Assembly: GCA_958450325.1 (NCBI GenBank)
Contig: OY288241.1
Location: 50,044,078 to 50,108,077 of the forward strand
Direction of reading: 5' to 3'
Source of the DNA: Agrostemma githago
Lineage: Eukaryota > Streptophyta > Magnoliopsida > Caryophyllales > Caryophyllaceae
Length of the DNA stretch: 64,000 bases
Made by a program: the position numbers and the translations under genes. Under the pieces are notes generated by a model. That model saw nothing but the letters and a program-made list of their open reading frames with translations, did not search any database and had not been told where the DNA came from. How positions within the stretch are numbered: the first letter of the stretch is position 1; each line of letters opens with the position of its first letter. Shown here one piece after another: positions 23,904 to 33,741 of this stretch.

Positions 23904-24285
23904 TTAATTTGTTAGATACTGAGGCAACATAATCGTATTTTGAAATATTTTTTGTGATTGTAGGCCCCAATTGGAAGTCTATATTTTACTGGGGAGCACA
24001 CTCATCCACAACTCTTTGGTTATGCTGATGGAGCTTACTATGCAGGTCCTCTACAATTACAAGCAATATCGTTAAACTTGTGACTAAATGTTGCTCATAA
24101 TATACAATAACATTAAGATAGAATATTGATGTAACATCTTAATGTTCTCTGTTTACAACAATATAGGTATTGATACTGCAAAGGATGTCATTAGCTGCCT
24201 TAAGAGACAAGTATGCAAGGGCAAAATCAACATGGATATCTTAAGATTTACCCAAGAAAATGAGAAATTCGATGTTACACTATGA
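695..24285 (+). CDS. PAO: Secreted FAD-dependent polyamine oxidase, nine exons
   Basis: Exons: 695-803, 2043-2292, 19980-20132, 22803-23046, 23129-23272, 23356-23505, 23593-23847, 23964-24045, 24167-24285. All introns are GT-AG, phases match, and the product is 501 aa, the usual plant size. Residues 1-24 form a signal peptide (hydrophobic LILLFMSLFVVIVSA), so secretion to the cell wall is likely, as for maize PAO. The FAD motif GAGMSG is at 32-37. NWLHGAEG follows in exon 2, AEAPRVTSL in exon 4, YTKIFLKFP (active-site lysine about K317) in exon 6, KGTFSNWPVG in exon 7 and the C-terminal FAD segment GEHTHPQLFGYADGAY in exon 8. The family oxidises spermidine or spermine and releases H2O2; the exact substrate is inferred. 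The ATG at 695 is chosen because the frame upstream has only a TTG (659); a second ATG at 710 would still leave a signal peptide. Oddities are the 17.7-kb intron 2 and a histidine where maize PAO has Glu62. Confidence 0.93.
804..2042 (+). other. PAO intron 1
   Basis: It begins GTGAGA and ends TTCAG. It holds AAT microsatellites (about 1106-1143 and 1240-1280) and an AT run (1860-1881). A segment at about 890-1440 is rich in CTCGAG/GAGC words, possibly an old relative of the hAT MITE at 21976. There is no coding content. Confidence 0.85.
2661..2910. mobile_element. Stowaway-like MITE
   Basis: About 250 bp bounded by CTCCCTCCGTTCAAGTC and its imperfect complement ending in AACAGAGGGAG, flanked on both sides by TA. 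The interior is non-coding and AT-rich. Confidence 0.75.
3308..3400 (+). mobile_element. Harbinger-like MITE fragment
   Basis: About 90 bp starting GACTCGCTTGGAATGGGAG closely resemble the left arm of the intact element at 20394-20672: both carry GGGGGTAATG, then TTAAAATGAACTAGAAAAT. No right arm is seen. The GC-rich stretch just upstream (3220-3300) is unidentified. Confidence 0.5.
4260..6210 (+). repeat. Degenerate ~140-bp tandem repeat array
   Basis: About eleven diverged units share GAGGTGATGAAATTCTAT, a TATATAAATAAGAG-like box, CATTCGTTCTTAGATAT, an AATCTTTTGAGTC-like word, TTAAGACTATAAACTTAAGT and TATCTCACATCGAAAAATTAT. The GGTGATGAAATTC word recurs near 4357, 4501, 4644, 4773, 4831, 5344, 5474, 5610, 5750, 5885, 6021 and 6160, mostly 130-144 bp apart. 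The array is broken by the inverted-repeat element at 4876-5256. Each unit looks like a small promoter or LTR piece, but its origin is unknown. Confidence 0.8.
4876..5256. mobile_element. Inverted-repeat element inserted in the tandem array
   Basis: Roughly 100-bp imperfect terminal inverted repeats: the left arm carries TTCGGTGTGAACCGTCCAAA and then repeats of CCACTTACACTT; the right arm carries the complement and ends GCACCGGATCCCACCCCTAC. The right side abuts an ATATATAATATA tract. The GC-rich middle has no coding capacity. It belongs to the same family as 9888-10166. Confidence 0.7.
6616..8994. mobile_element. TA-microsatellite-flanked non-coding element
   Basis: The left end follows a TATATATATATA run and carries GTGAGTCCTCATCTCAACCC. 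The right end carries the inverted form (GATGAGATGAGGACTTAGGG) and runs into TATA and CA repeats. The interior is dominated by a GTTACTCTAACTCAT-type array. No transposase frame is seen. Placement in TA repeats recalls Micron and MuTAnT elements, but that is inference and the exact ends are uncertain. Confidence 0.55.
6895..8325. repeat. Array of about 29 GTTACTCTAACTCAT-type motifs
   Basis: Ten + oriented copies of a TGTTACTCTAACTCAT-like word (6895-7355) are followed by sixteen inverted copies resembling ATTAAAGTAACAGATG (7676-8205) and three more + copies (8268-8325). Spacing is irregular and units differ at one to three bases. Confidence 0.8.
9411..9720 (+). repeat. C-rich low-complexity tract
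   Basis: A CCACCC/CCGACC-rich stretch whose + frame is open but encodes only a proline-, histidine- and serine-rich string with no domain. I consider it non-coding. Confidence 0.5.
9888..10166. mobile_element. Inverted-repeat element, second family copy
   Basis: It starts GGGTGGGATCCGGTGCGAAC right after a TATATATATATA run. It ends with the complement of a TTCGGTGCTAAC-containing arm and then ATATATGTATATGTGTGT. The arms (about 65 bp) carry TTCGGTGCTAACT and CCCCACTTA words shared with 4876-5256. The core is GC-rich and non-coding. Confidence 0.7.
10168..10215. repeat. AT/GT microsatellite
   Basis: Alternating TATATGTATA then a pure GT run of about 34 bases, directly adjoining the inverted-repeat element. 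Confidence 0.85.
10379..11045 (-). repeat. 3' LTR of the intron-2 retrotransposon
   Basis: 667 bp that match 18045-19373 once the solo LTR is removed. On the minus strand it begins TGAAGGAGTTATG and ends GTTGTAACCCTACG; the other copy ends ACCCTACA, so the final base has mutated. By eye the copies differ at several percent of positions. It lacks the short duplication of TAATCTCCACGGACAGAATA seen in the right LTR. Confidence 0.85.
11046..11058 (-). other. Polypurine tract of the intron-2 retrotransposon
   Basis: On the minus strand this reads CAAGTGGGAGAC directly before the TGAAGG start of the 3' LTR. Confidence 0.6.
13069..13193 (+). repeat. 26-bp tandem repeat
   Basis: About five copies of CCCAATTTAATACACACTCT plus CTCCAA; the last two units carry CATTC in place of CACACTC. 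Confidence 0.9.
13219..13475. mobile_element. Stowaway-like MITE
   Basis: 257 bp with about 28-bp terminal inverted repeats that begin CTCCCTCTCTTCATAACCAA and differ at one position, flanked by TA on both sides. It is nested in the TA-flanked element, which is nested in the retrotransposon, which is nested in PAO intron 2. Confidence 0.85.
13575..14425 (+). repeat. Array of GAAGTTACAAAATATATGAACT-type motifs
   Basis: More than a dozen imperfect copies of a GAAGTTACAAAATATATGAA-like word in one orientation, with CTGATTAGAATTG linkers. The block at 13990-14270 interrupts it with unrelated sequence. Confidence 0.75.
14632..15239 (+). repeat. 304-bp tandem duplication
   Basis: Two nearly identical head-to-tail units, 14632-14935 and 14936-15239, each starting CCCCAAATTATTATACTTAT and including the GATGAACGCGCGCAG block. 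By eye only a handful of differences separate them. Confidence 0.9.
15495..15632. repeat. Compound CT/TA/TGTA/CA/TA microsatellite
   Basis: Successive runs of CT, TA, TGTA (about nine units), TA, CA and TA with almost no interruption. Confidence 0.95.
15633..18031 (-). other. Interior of the intron-2 retrotransposon next to its 5' LTR
   Basis: AT-rich sequence without long minus-strand open frames; the leader and gag would be expected here in an autonomous element. No domain is recognisable. The same holds for 11059-12915 on the other side of the nested element. Confidence 0.5.
18032..18043 (-). other. Primer binding site (initiator tRNA-Met type)
   Basis: The minus strand reads TGGTATCAGAGC one base after the TACA end of the 5' LTR. 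This is the standard plant initiator-tRNA primer site and fixes the element's orientation. Confidence 0.9.
18045..19373 (-). repeat. 5' LTR of the intron-2 retrotransposon, with a nested solo LTR
   Basis: 1329 bp, of which 637 bp are the nested solo LTR plus one target-site copy. The remaining 692 bp match the left LTR with about 25 extra bases from duplication of a TAATCTCCACGGACAGAATA block near 18184-18230. Confidence 0.85.
18563..19194 (-). mobile_element. Solo LTR, TSD ATATC
   Basis: 632 bp beginning TGTTTGGGGTAC and ending CCCCCATCA on the + strand, flanked by ATATC at 18558-18562 and 19195-19199. On the minus strand it has a TATAAATA box (18820-18827), preceded by several GACATC/GATGTC words. 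The sister LTR at 10379-11045 shows the uninterrupted target (near 10855-10885). It is a relative of 50749-51314 and far more GC-rich than its surroundings. Confidence 0.9.
20394..20672. mobile_element. PIF/Harbinger-like MITE
   Basis: 279 bp flanked by TTA on both sides. The ends GGGCATGTTTGGGATGAGAG and, inverted, AGGCTCGCTTGAGATGGGG are imperfect inverted repeats, and the similarity continues inward (GGGGTAATGAAA, TAAAATGA, AGAAAAT). There is no coding capacity. Confidence 0.7.
21050..21195 (+). mobile_element. tRNA-derived SINE candidate
   Basis: An internal pol III promoter is visible: A box TGGTGCAGTGG (21057-21067) and B box GTTCGAATCCC (21100-21110), about 33 bp apart. The intervening sequence does not fold like a functional tRNA, so a SINE is more likely than a tRNA gene. 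The boundaries are a guess. Confidence 0.5.
21534..21734. mobile_element. Stowaway-like MITE
   Basis: 201 bp between TTCCCTCCGTTTCATTG and the imperfect complement CAATGAAACAGATGGAG, flanked by TA. The interior is AT-rich. Confidence 0.75.
21976..22492. mobile_element. hAT-type MITE with 8-bp TSD
   Basis: 517 bp bounded by TAGGGGTG and CACCCCTA, with identical 8-bp flanks GTTATAAT at 21968-21975 and 22493-22500. Both arms are dense in GAGCCGAG/GCTCGAGC words and can fold on each other; the AT-rich centre is non-coding. The TSD length and TIR fit hAT elements. Confidence 0.9.
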
Positions 24286-24455
24286 GGAAAAGGTAAATGC
24301 AGTTGGCTACGGAGCATAGAAAATGAAGTTCAACCCATTAAAACTATGTCACCTTAGAGACCTTTACTTATTTCTTTTCCTTTCACTCGTTTCGGAATCT
24401 TCATCCGTGTTCTTGTATGGATGGTGTTGTTGTTTTCGTTATGTTTCATGTCTGG

Positions 24456-24461
24456 AATAAA
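24456..24461 (+). terminator. Poly(A) signal of the polyamine oxidase gene
   Basis: AATAAA 171 bp past the stop codon, followed by the T/G-rich TTTCGGGTTGTTGTGAG. Confidence 0.6.
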
Positions 24462-24529
24462 TTTCGGGTTGTTGTGAGATTTGCCATATATTTATCATAA
24501 TAGAATATAAGTGTAATAGTTGAGCCTCA

Positions 24530-27500
24530 ACCATCATCTTAAGGTTTTGGTTGAGTTTGTCCATCTAATACGGTATTAGAGTCAGCGGGCATGAGTTCTA
24601 ATACTGGAAGTCCCTAGTATCTCTGAACTCTCAAGTTGAAAATGTGCACTAACCACTTTTCAAGCCCGGAGTGAGGGGGCGTTGTAGTGTTGAGTCTTAA
24701 ATAATTACCTCATCGCAAGCACACAAGTAATCGTTTCGGCCCTTGGAGGGTCGAATCCTCATGGATATTGAGAATGAATATTAATTCAGTCTCGGACTAA
24801 GAATTAGCTATGCGAATTGATATAGCGGAGTGATTGAAACTAATTAAATTATCTAATAAATGCATAAGCAAACTAATAACCACCGACAAATCATAATCAC
24901 GAGTAATGAAAACTAAATGCCAAGTTTCTAGGGATAGTAGAATGAGTGGAACGCCGCCTATAAGGGTCGACTAGCTACCTAGCTCCCGTCCGGGTTCGTA
25001 GTTCGACTAAGTAAAACCCAATCACCCATCTCCCTGGCTCGTGAGTCGGATTCCTATGTCAATCAAGTGAGCCCACTCCCACGGTACCCAATCTAAGGTC
25101 CTAGATCACTACGTAGGGATCTTAATCCTGCCCGTTCTCTCCCCTCTCCCAAGGTGAAGAGTTTAGACCGGTAGTTAAGGTACCTGAAAAGTTTATGAAC
25201 TCCTAAGTACCTAAGAGGGAGAAGGGTTGAATTAGGTACCTTTTAAAAATTTCGACTTAATTCTATTAGTTAAAGTAAGTCGATGCAAGGATAAGTTAAA
25301 ATAAACAAAAGGTGCACTAAGTTGCATGGAACGGACAATTAGACTGTTTCTGATTCGTCTTAGCAGGGAGTACAACTACAGACAAATGCTTTAGTATGAG
25401 GACTGTTGTCAAGCGTTCCTAGTTCATCTTAGCAAAGCGTAAGGCTACAGAACGTCACTGTATATCGATTGTTGCTTGAACGAAGTAAAACACAAGTAAA
25501 ACAAAGACAAAAAGAAGAATAAATGAAAATTAAACTAAACGACATAAGTTAAAGCAGTGAAAATAAAACGATAAAAACATGAGCACATGATGGAGGGATT
25601 TGTTGTGAATCCCAACCAACCCGGATAAACCAACTAACCTAGGCTTAGTACCAAATGGTAAGGCGGGTCAAATTTCTCAGGGATGGGAGTCGGACTAAGG
25701 TAAGCTAGGGTTCTAGATTAGGTTCAAGACAAACGAAATGATATATTGTAATTGAATGATTAGCTAAACTACAATCTACAGATTGAAACTAAGATCAGAC
25801 AAGCAACTAAAACACAAGATTAAGTATATAAGGAGGGAACTAGGATTAGATCGGGTTCAAGGGTATCTAGGTGGTCAATGAGGAATATGGGTGTTGGCGC
25901 AATCCACTAGCCTTGGTTACGCCCGGGCTCTCGCAACTTAAACGGCCAAAGAAGTCTCTACCCTACACTATTGCTAACAAGGAAGATATCCAACCAACCA
26001 ACCAACCAACATGCAAGCAATAACACACAAGGGAAAGCAAGGAAGCATGTATTTTTCAATCATAAGTCTACTAGGCACTTCATCAAACATGTTATGTGCA
26101 CAATGATGAAAGACAATGTAAATGGCAGCAAATACCAATAATTCCACCTTAATCACCCATAATCAGCACCCAATCCCCCTACTAACCATAGCAAGAAACT
26201 ATACACACTCATATTAAAGATGACAACCATAACACATATCACAAAGCAATCATAACAATAGAGGTTCATGATATGAGACTGAGAATTATCAAACAAAAAC
26301 ATAAAGAAAAGAAAACTAAATAGAGAAGATTAGGGAGAAGAGAAATTATACCAATACAAAAATGATGAACAAAAGAGTAGATCTTGTATAAAATTAACGC
26401 AAGGAGAATCCTCAATGTTGTTAATGGAGAAGATATCTTCAATTACACATAAATTAACTAAGATTAAGTTATGATTAAGGGAAGATTGAAGAAAGATTAA
26501 TTAAGTTAAACTACACTAATTTCTATCTAGGGTTTGGTGCTTAAAAAAGGGTTAAGAGGGTAGTGTAAATAGTGTTGGGTCCAAAACAAACATAATTCCA
26601 AAGGAAAGAAGTCAAAAAGAGACAAAAATGCGTAATCTTGGGCCACGGCCGGCCGACCGTTTTGTGAAGGGGGAAATGGCGGGGCAGAGGGTATGCCGGT
26701 CAACCGACCATATGGTGCTCTAGTCCCATCTTTTATCCTCTTTTGTTGACTTGCATATCACTCTTTGACTTATGGTTTTGGGCCTTCCTTTGGTCTATTA
26801 TTTGCCTTCTTATCCCTATGCAAATCTTGTCTCTTTTTGCCTTGAACATGATATCTCGCGATGGTACCTACTAGATCGTTCCGAGCAATAGAAGTACCAA
26901 AATCCTACGGAAATAGAAATAGATACTAAAACTAAGTAAACCACACTAAATACTAAATACTTAGTAAACTCGAGCTTTTAATCCAATAAATCACACAAAA
27001 GCGAGACGAATAAGCATCTAAATGCGGGTAAAACTACTACGAAAATATCAATTATTAACTCCCCACACTTAAACCTTACTCGCTCTCGGGTAAGCGCGAA
27101 CTACTACTAAGAAGCTATATAAAACTAACTAAAAGCCGAGTGGATATTAGCGCACCCTACCAACTCACGCTGGAACAATTAGAGGTGAAGTGCTCCCCAC
27201 AAGGCAAGTGAGGTCTTGCGACAAATCTATGATGCTACCTCACCATAAGCACACAAAAGAGAATAAGGCAAGCATAAAGACAAAAACCACCACTCCCTCA
27301 ACAAGTGGTGGGAAAAAGACCAATGGTTAGCTTGAGACAAAATTAGCCACTCATAATGAAATGGACAAAAATCTAATAGCATGACATCAAAACACTAGAA
27401 ACGTTGACAATCTAGCTAGGTCCTCCAACTATACTAAAAGGGTACATCGGGGTGATAAACGAGATGGATAAGGATGAACCACGGAGTTAGTAGACACTGA

Positions 27501-28185
27501 AGGTAAGTGTATCCCAATCTTCTTGCAAAAGCAAGGAGGATCATCCCAAGCTCAAAGTAACAAAAAATGGTTCAAACAAAAAGGGTGGATAGGTGTTTAA
27601 AAAATGGAATCAACCAAATTTCTCACGTTATCTTCCTTCCTAGGGACTTGATCCTTTGGTAGACACTTCACGATCACAAATCGGTCTAAAAGGCTTATTA
27701 GGATAGAATATTTTTCGTGTTTTGATTTTCTTCTTTTCTCTTTTTGTTTTCTTGAAACTTTTTCTATGTTTTTGGGATTTTTCTTTAGATGTCTTTTTCT
27801 TTGGCTTTGTTTGCCCTTTTAGGCAACATGTTATGACTTAAGGTCTTACATACGAATGCCAAGATTCCCGCTTTTAGCGGCGCAGAGAATGACCTCCTCT
27901 TGGATGTATGCTAGTACAAGGCACGAGTTCTCAAGTCTAAAGAATATCACACTAAAAAAATCAATAACAAGCAAAGAGGATTTCATCATTTTTTGAAAAC
28001 TTACTATGGGGTGTAAAGGTGGAAGGGTAGAAGGGTATTCAGGTATGCATCCTCGGAGAATCAACAAAAAGCGATAATTCGGACCATTTAGTGCAATTGT
28101 AACTTTGAGCAAGGTCACCTATAGACACGAGACACAGTAACCAAGACCTTATCACTCCATGGGTAGTCAAGATGGTCAAGTGCAA
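24530..28185 (-). mobile_element. Non-coding gypsy-like remnant, left part
   Basis: Long sequence without coding frames. It starts near a decayed primer-site-like CGGTATTAGAGTCAGC and CGCAAGCACACAAGTAATCG, words I associate with plant LTR elements. A CCAA microsatellite lies at 25992-26010. It is interrupted at 28186-28190 (ACTTC) by the 17.4-kb element and resumes at 45566. Lineage is inferred from the right part; the left boundary is approximate. Confidence 0.4.
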
Positions 28186-28190
28186 ACTTC

Positions 28191-31100
28191 TGTAATCCCC
28201 TAGAAATTCTAACGCAATACAGTGGCGGAAACACTGTAGAAGTGGGATTATAACACACTGTAGCTATGTCTTGATTAAATAAAAATGGTAAGTCAATACA
28301 TAATCCATAAAATAAATATGGCTACAAAATATATAAATAAATAAAATCCATAAAAAGGGTTTTAACAATCCATAATACAGTGATCTGATTAAAACAAGCA
28401 GGATCCATAACTGCTCGCTAGCCCACCAGAAGGAAAACACATATACCTGCCATGTTAAAAACATAACAACCACAATCAGTGGGGAGCAACGTCAACGTTC
28501 TCCCAGCCGTATAACAGGATTTCAAAACTGTAATTACTATTATAGAAAAATAGTAAAAATGGAAAACAGTAAAACACATTATAATAAAATTAAACTTTTA
28601 GTGAAAACCTTCACGTATCAAAACAATATAATAAAAATGAGTTTTCCAAAGAAAACATAAAACATTTGCCAACCTGCAACCAAATTATATCGATAATAAT
28701 AAAAATATTCAAAATGGCGTTATGGATAGGAGTAGTGTAGATGGCTAGACTTTCACTAGGAGAATCTAAAACTAGCTTCGAGAACTTAGTTCAAACAAAT
28801 CAAACCTCGATCTCTAACTAGGCTACTCAACCATAATAGGACGGCGACTTATAAATGCGTGACCCTAGTTTAAGATAATATGCACACCCCTCCCGAGCAC
28901 CATAAAAATACTCAGTTCAACCCGACGGCGTCTTACACTGCGAGGCACAAGTTTAAGGTCAAAATGTACACACACTCCCGAACACCATATATGCTCGGTT
29001 CAACAACCAATGTGCCCCATAAAGACACACCAGCCTTATAGTCGATGGCAAAACGTAAACCCCAGAATATATTACTCTAACCTCACGCTTGTCCTTATTC
29101 CATAACTCCAAAACAAAGACATTATCGATATTCAAAAGATATAATCAATATAAATAATATGAGGATAAAAGAAGTAAACATTTATATTCTAAAAGAGGAA
29201 ACTTTCTATTTTAGGAAACTTCTAGTTTTAGAAACTTTACTAAAAATAGCATTATATCAAAATAGTGAAAATATTAGTTCATACTAATACCACATTTTTA
29301 GTAAACGATATAGATTTATAAAACTAATACTTTCGGCTTTAACGATATTAATTATTAAAGTAAGAACATTTGAGTTTATGAAATTATTGAAATATCGTAC
29401 AAGTGTATAAAATGATTAAAAATGTCTTAAACGTTTTAATAATACTAACCAGGGTGTTTTCAAAATTTACAAAGCTAAAATTCCCAAATTATTATTAGTT
29501 ACGACAATACGATTACAAATAGGATTTTACGGCAAATGTCAAATTAAATCTTTTAACGTCTTTTATTTAATTAAACCATTGAATATATTTAGAAAATGTT
29601 AAGGGATGATTTAACTCTTAAAGTATCAGATTTTAATACTTCCAAAATTGCTGAAAAAATAATTCTTTTAGGTAAGATGAAGCATTTTAACGATAAATCA
29701 CAATTTGTCCGAAAATCAATACTTATTAATTAAAGACTTTAATAGATAGTACAAAAATTACGTAAAATAGTTAAAATATATTTATGGACATTCTGTCCAG
29801 AAAATAAAATTTTCCAGAATCCTAAAACTTGGTTTTTAAAGCGTTTTCCCGTTAATCGTCTAATCTCGACAATAACGATTAATAAAAATAGTAATTATAA
29901 AACGATTTAAGTATTAATATCCAAAAATTATTATTACACTTTAAAATCCTGATTTTCCAGAATATAAATTTTTCCAGATTTTTCCAAAATCCCAGATTCA
30001 ACAAATTTCAACAAAACCGTCATTTAAACCCGTTTTCGCAATTAACGATTTCATTAATAAACCTATCGTTCCTAACATTTTATTAAGTCACTAAAAATCA
30101 AAAAAATACATTTTAATATGAAATCATCAGAATCGTAATTTTTTTCCAGATTTAAACCAAAGACCAGAAATCGAGAATTTAAACAACAAACACGGTTTTA
30201 ACGATAAACGATGATTTAAAGTGATTAATTAATTCATCCACTTAACAATTCTGAAAAATTATGAAATAATTCAGAAAATTCTATTTCACCAGAAAGTTTC
30301 ACCACGTCAAAAATCAGATTAAAATAAAATGTTTAGGTACTAGAACTAAAAATCGGCTTTTAATCGTTTTTGTCCGAAAACGGTAATAATTCAATAATCG
30401 ATATTTAAAATATCAGAAAAATCCTAAATTATTATAAATCATCAAAAATATAAATTTTACAGAATATAAACATATATTACATGTTTAGGCCGAATATTAT
30501 GATTTTACAAATTAATATGACAATTTAATCGTTAATCTTGTAAAAGCGATAAAAATATCGAAACATGCAAATTTTCAACTTTTAAAAATTTTCCAGATTA
30601 TATGACATACATATATTGTCAAAAATGAAATATAAAAATTATACATGCAAATACACAATTAAAATCATGAAATACCGAGTAACATCGACGTTACCTTTAG
30701 TCCAAATCGGAAATGATAATATACTCGCCGGCCTCGGGATCGTCCACAAATCCTACCATACATGAAAATCATGGCAGAAAAATACCATGAGAAAAACTAA
30801 GAAAATCAAGGTGAATAACGATCGAAAACCACATCGCTTATTACCTTAACGGAAGGATCTGAATAACGATTAATTTGACGATGAAAACGAGACGATTATG
30901 ACTCGATTTGAAGCAAGAATTAGCCTTGAGAGGCTGCTGGAGTCATGGCTAAATGAGAAGAAAGAAAGGATTTTTTTGATGTTTAATTGTAAGAATGAAT
31001 GTTAGGAAATGGATGGTTTTTTTTTCCTAAGCTTGAATGCTATTAAAATTTGATGAAAACAATGCTACTCTACCACATATGGCCAGCCAAAATGAACAAG

Positions 31101-31716
31101 CAAGGGAGGATGAAAAGTTTGACAATAATGCAAGGAATAAATGGAAGAAAAATAATCATACGTTTACGGTTTAACGTGATAAAATGAAACGTATTAATAA
31201 AATGTAATAAAATTCCTGACCAGAGGCTTAGTCGGTCCAAAAAGTGAGAAAATCGCCTCAAATTATTTATAAGTTGATAAAAAGTATAATCGTAAAATAG
31301 TTAAAAGCATTTCAAAGTAATTCGTGTAAACCTCGCGTAAGAAAATAATTAATCGCGAAGCTTTGTAATAAAATCATTAACGACTAAATTTTGGTAAATA
31401 AAAATATTTACTAGTTGAAATATTAGATAAATGTATTTAAACATTTTTAGGAAAAGGAATGACTTAAATCCGAGCTTAAAAACGTCAATTCGAAGAGAAA
31501 TAGAATTCTTCGCGGAAAATTAATTAGTTTACAAAGAAAACTAAATAAATGGATTTAATAGAATAAAAATCTTTAAAATATAAATAAATATCATTAAACT
31601 CAAACATTAAAATAGAGCTTAGTAAAATGATGAAATATGAGGCCGAAAAGTGACAGAGTTAAGACGGAGTCCCAACGGAAAGAATAAATATGCTAGGAAA
31701 AATAGCGGGTGTTACA
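28191..31716 (-). repeat. 3' LTR of the 17.4-kb element
   Basis: 3526 bp, TG...CA ended, nearly identical to 42041-45565. Short minus-strand frames inside (such as 31070-31261) recur in the partner LTR only because the LTRs are copies; none has a domain. Confidence 0.93.
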
Positions 31717-33736
31717 ATCCTCCCCACTAAAAGAAAGTTTCGTCCTCGAAACTAAGAATAAGTAGAAAGGAAACAAGATTACCCCCCGAAAAGGTGAGGA
31801 TACAATTTTTGAATAAAAAATTTGCTTTAAAAGAAAATTTTACAACCTTCAAGGTGATACGAAATCGAAGCCAAATATCTATTCCAAGAAGAATTGGGCT
31901 AACCAACCCGAAGTTTAAAATCTTTTGATTAATGAAATCGTAAAGTAAAGTTATTTGATAAAATAACAACGTTAAATAACATTTGTAAACAAAGTCGTAG
32001 AAAATAGGGTAACCAAAACACTTTCAAAACAAAGTAAAACAATTTGATTAAAAATAATCCGATAATATTTCGTTTTATGACAAAACCAAATTTAGTTTTG
32101 AAAAATCAAATTTTGTGGTTAGTAAAAATCGAACCAGTCGTCAAACATTTTCAATAACAGATTCAAAAGTCCACCAACAATAAAATGAAAACTAATTTCA
32201 AAATATTAAAATTTCGAAAATGTTATCAAAGTAATTATGAAAGTTTTCAAAAATGTTACCAAACTTGAACATAAAATAATTTCGACAATGTTAAAACGTT
32301 TTATGTAATAATCATATAGAAATCGAATATGGAAATATGAAAGTCTTCATAAAAGTCCGATTGCCTGAAAATAAAAATGAAATAATTTTGAAATAATTTA
32401 AAATAAATTATTAAGGCATTTTGAAACAGATCTAGATATAATTATCAATCAACGATAAAACAAAAGTGAAGTATAAAATTCTTAAATTTCAAAAATGTTA
32501 CATTTCACGATATCTGAAAAGTTTAATTTAGTCAATTTTTTTTTTTACAAAACGGGGAGTTTCATAAATAGAAATCATAACTCAAAATGTTAAAATTTCA
32601 CGATAACCCAAAATGTTAAATTGCTCAAAGTTTTTACAAAATGGGGAGTTTTAAAATTTGAAATTATGCTTCAAAATGTTAAAATTTAACGAAAATCAAA
32701 AATTTTAAATTAGTCAAACTTTTCATGAGTTCGGGGAAATAATGAACGGATAAATAGAGTCAAGGATAAACAATAAATTAAAATAAGAGTTTTCAAAATC
32801 GATAAAGGTCAAAGGGATTGGCAGGAGTTACCGTAACAGAATTCAAGAGAAGCAGAAAGGAAGACGAAGTTAAGAATAAAAAAGAGCTCTCAAGGATTAT
32901 AGAAGAAATTAACCATCTCGAGATTCCTAGCACGACTCCCGTAAACACGGGTTCCTAAGTCCCATCAAATAATGCTAAGTCCAATATCAGTACAGGGTGG
33001 TCCTGCTCAATCTACAACCTCCAAAATTAAGTCTTACATACTTAAATAATCTTTCAATTGGTATAGTAAGAAACCACAAATGATTTAGACTAATCCTTTA
33101 ATTAAGATTCCAACGGTTATCAAAACATACCCAAACTCGTAATCATTAATGTTCATAAACTTAAAGCTCATAAGGTCTGAACTCGAGGTATACCTCAAAT
33201 TTCTTGAGTAAGGAAGACTAAATAAAATCCACCAATTAACAAAGTTCGGACACGAAATCCTCAAAAATGATCACCAACATATTTATAATACCACAAGTAC
33301 AGAAGTTGGGGAAGTATAATAAATCCTCAAACACGCTCAAACCTATAGGTAATGGCGCAAACACTCACATCTTCAAACACGTCATTCGATTAATGTTTCT
33401 GAGAAGTCCATCAAATTTCTAATCGTAATGGTGTAACCACAAAGTATTTAATAACTCAACGTAGCCACAATCTCGTTGGTCTAAGGTTCTGAACTATAAA
33501 TCCATTAAGATGATTCGCATTAAGTATTCCTCAAAACAATGCGATAACTCCAACCTCTAATGGCAATATGTTTCTCCTTTTCAAGGTTAACAACAATTTA
33601 TCCAATTTTAGATCACTCAACTCCAAAGCTCATAGCTTACAACCTTAAACAACGATCAACGATCTAATCCTTAAGAAACAAGGGTAATCTATGTTAACCA
33701 AAATTTCTAACGGTATTAATGAAAACCTTTGATGGT
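31717..33736 (-). other. Interior of the 17.4-kb element, 3' side
   Basis: It begins (minus strand) with the AGTGGGGAGGAT purine tract and the GAGGACGAAAC pol-end signature at about 31717-31760. The rest is AT-rich and full of stops. A block at about 32770-33020, including CATCTCGAGATTCCTAGCAC, recurs at 59780-60060. Confidence 0.6.
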
Positions 33737-33741
33737 ACCAC

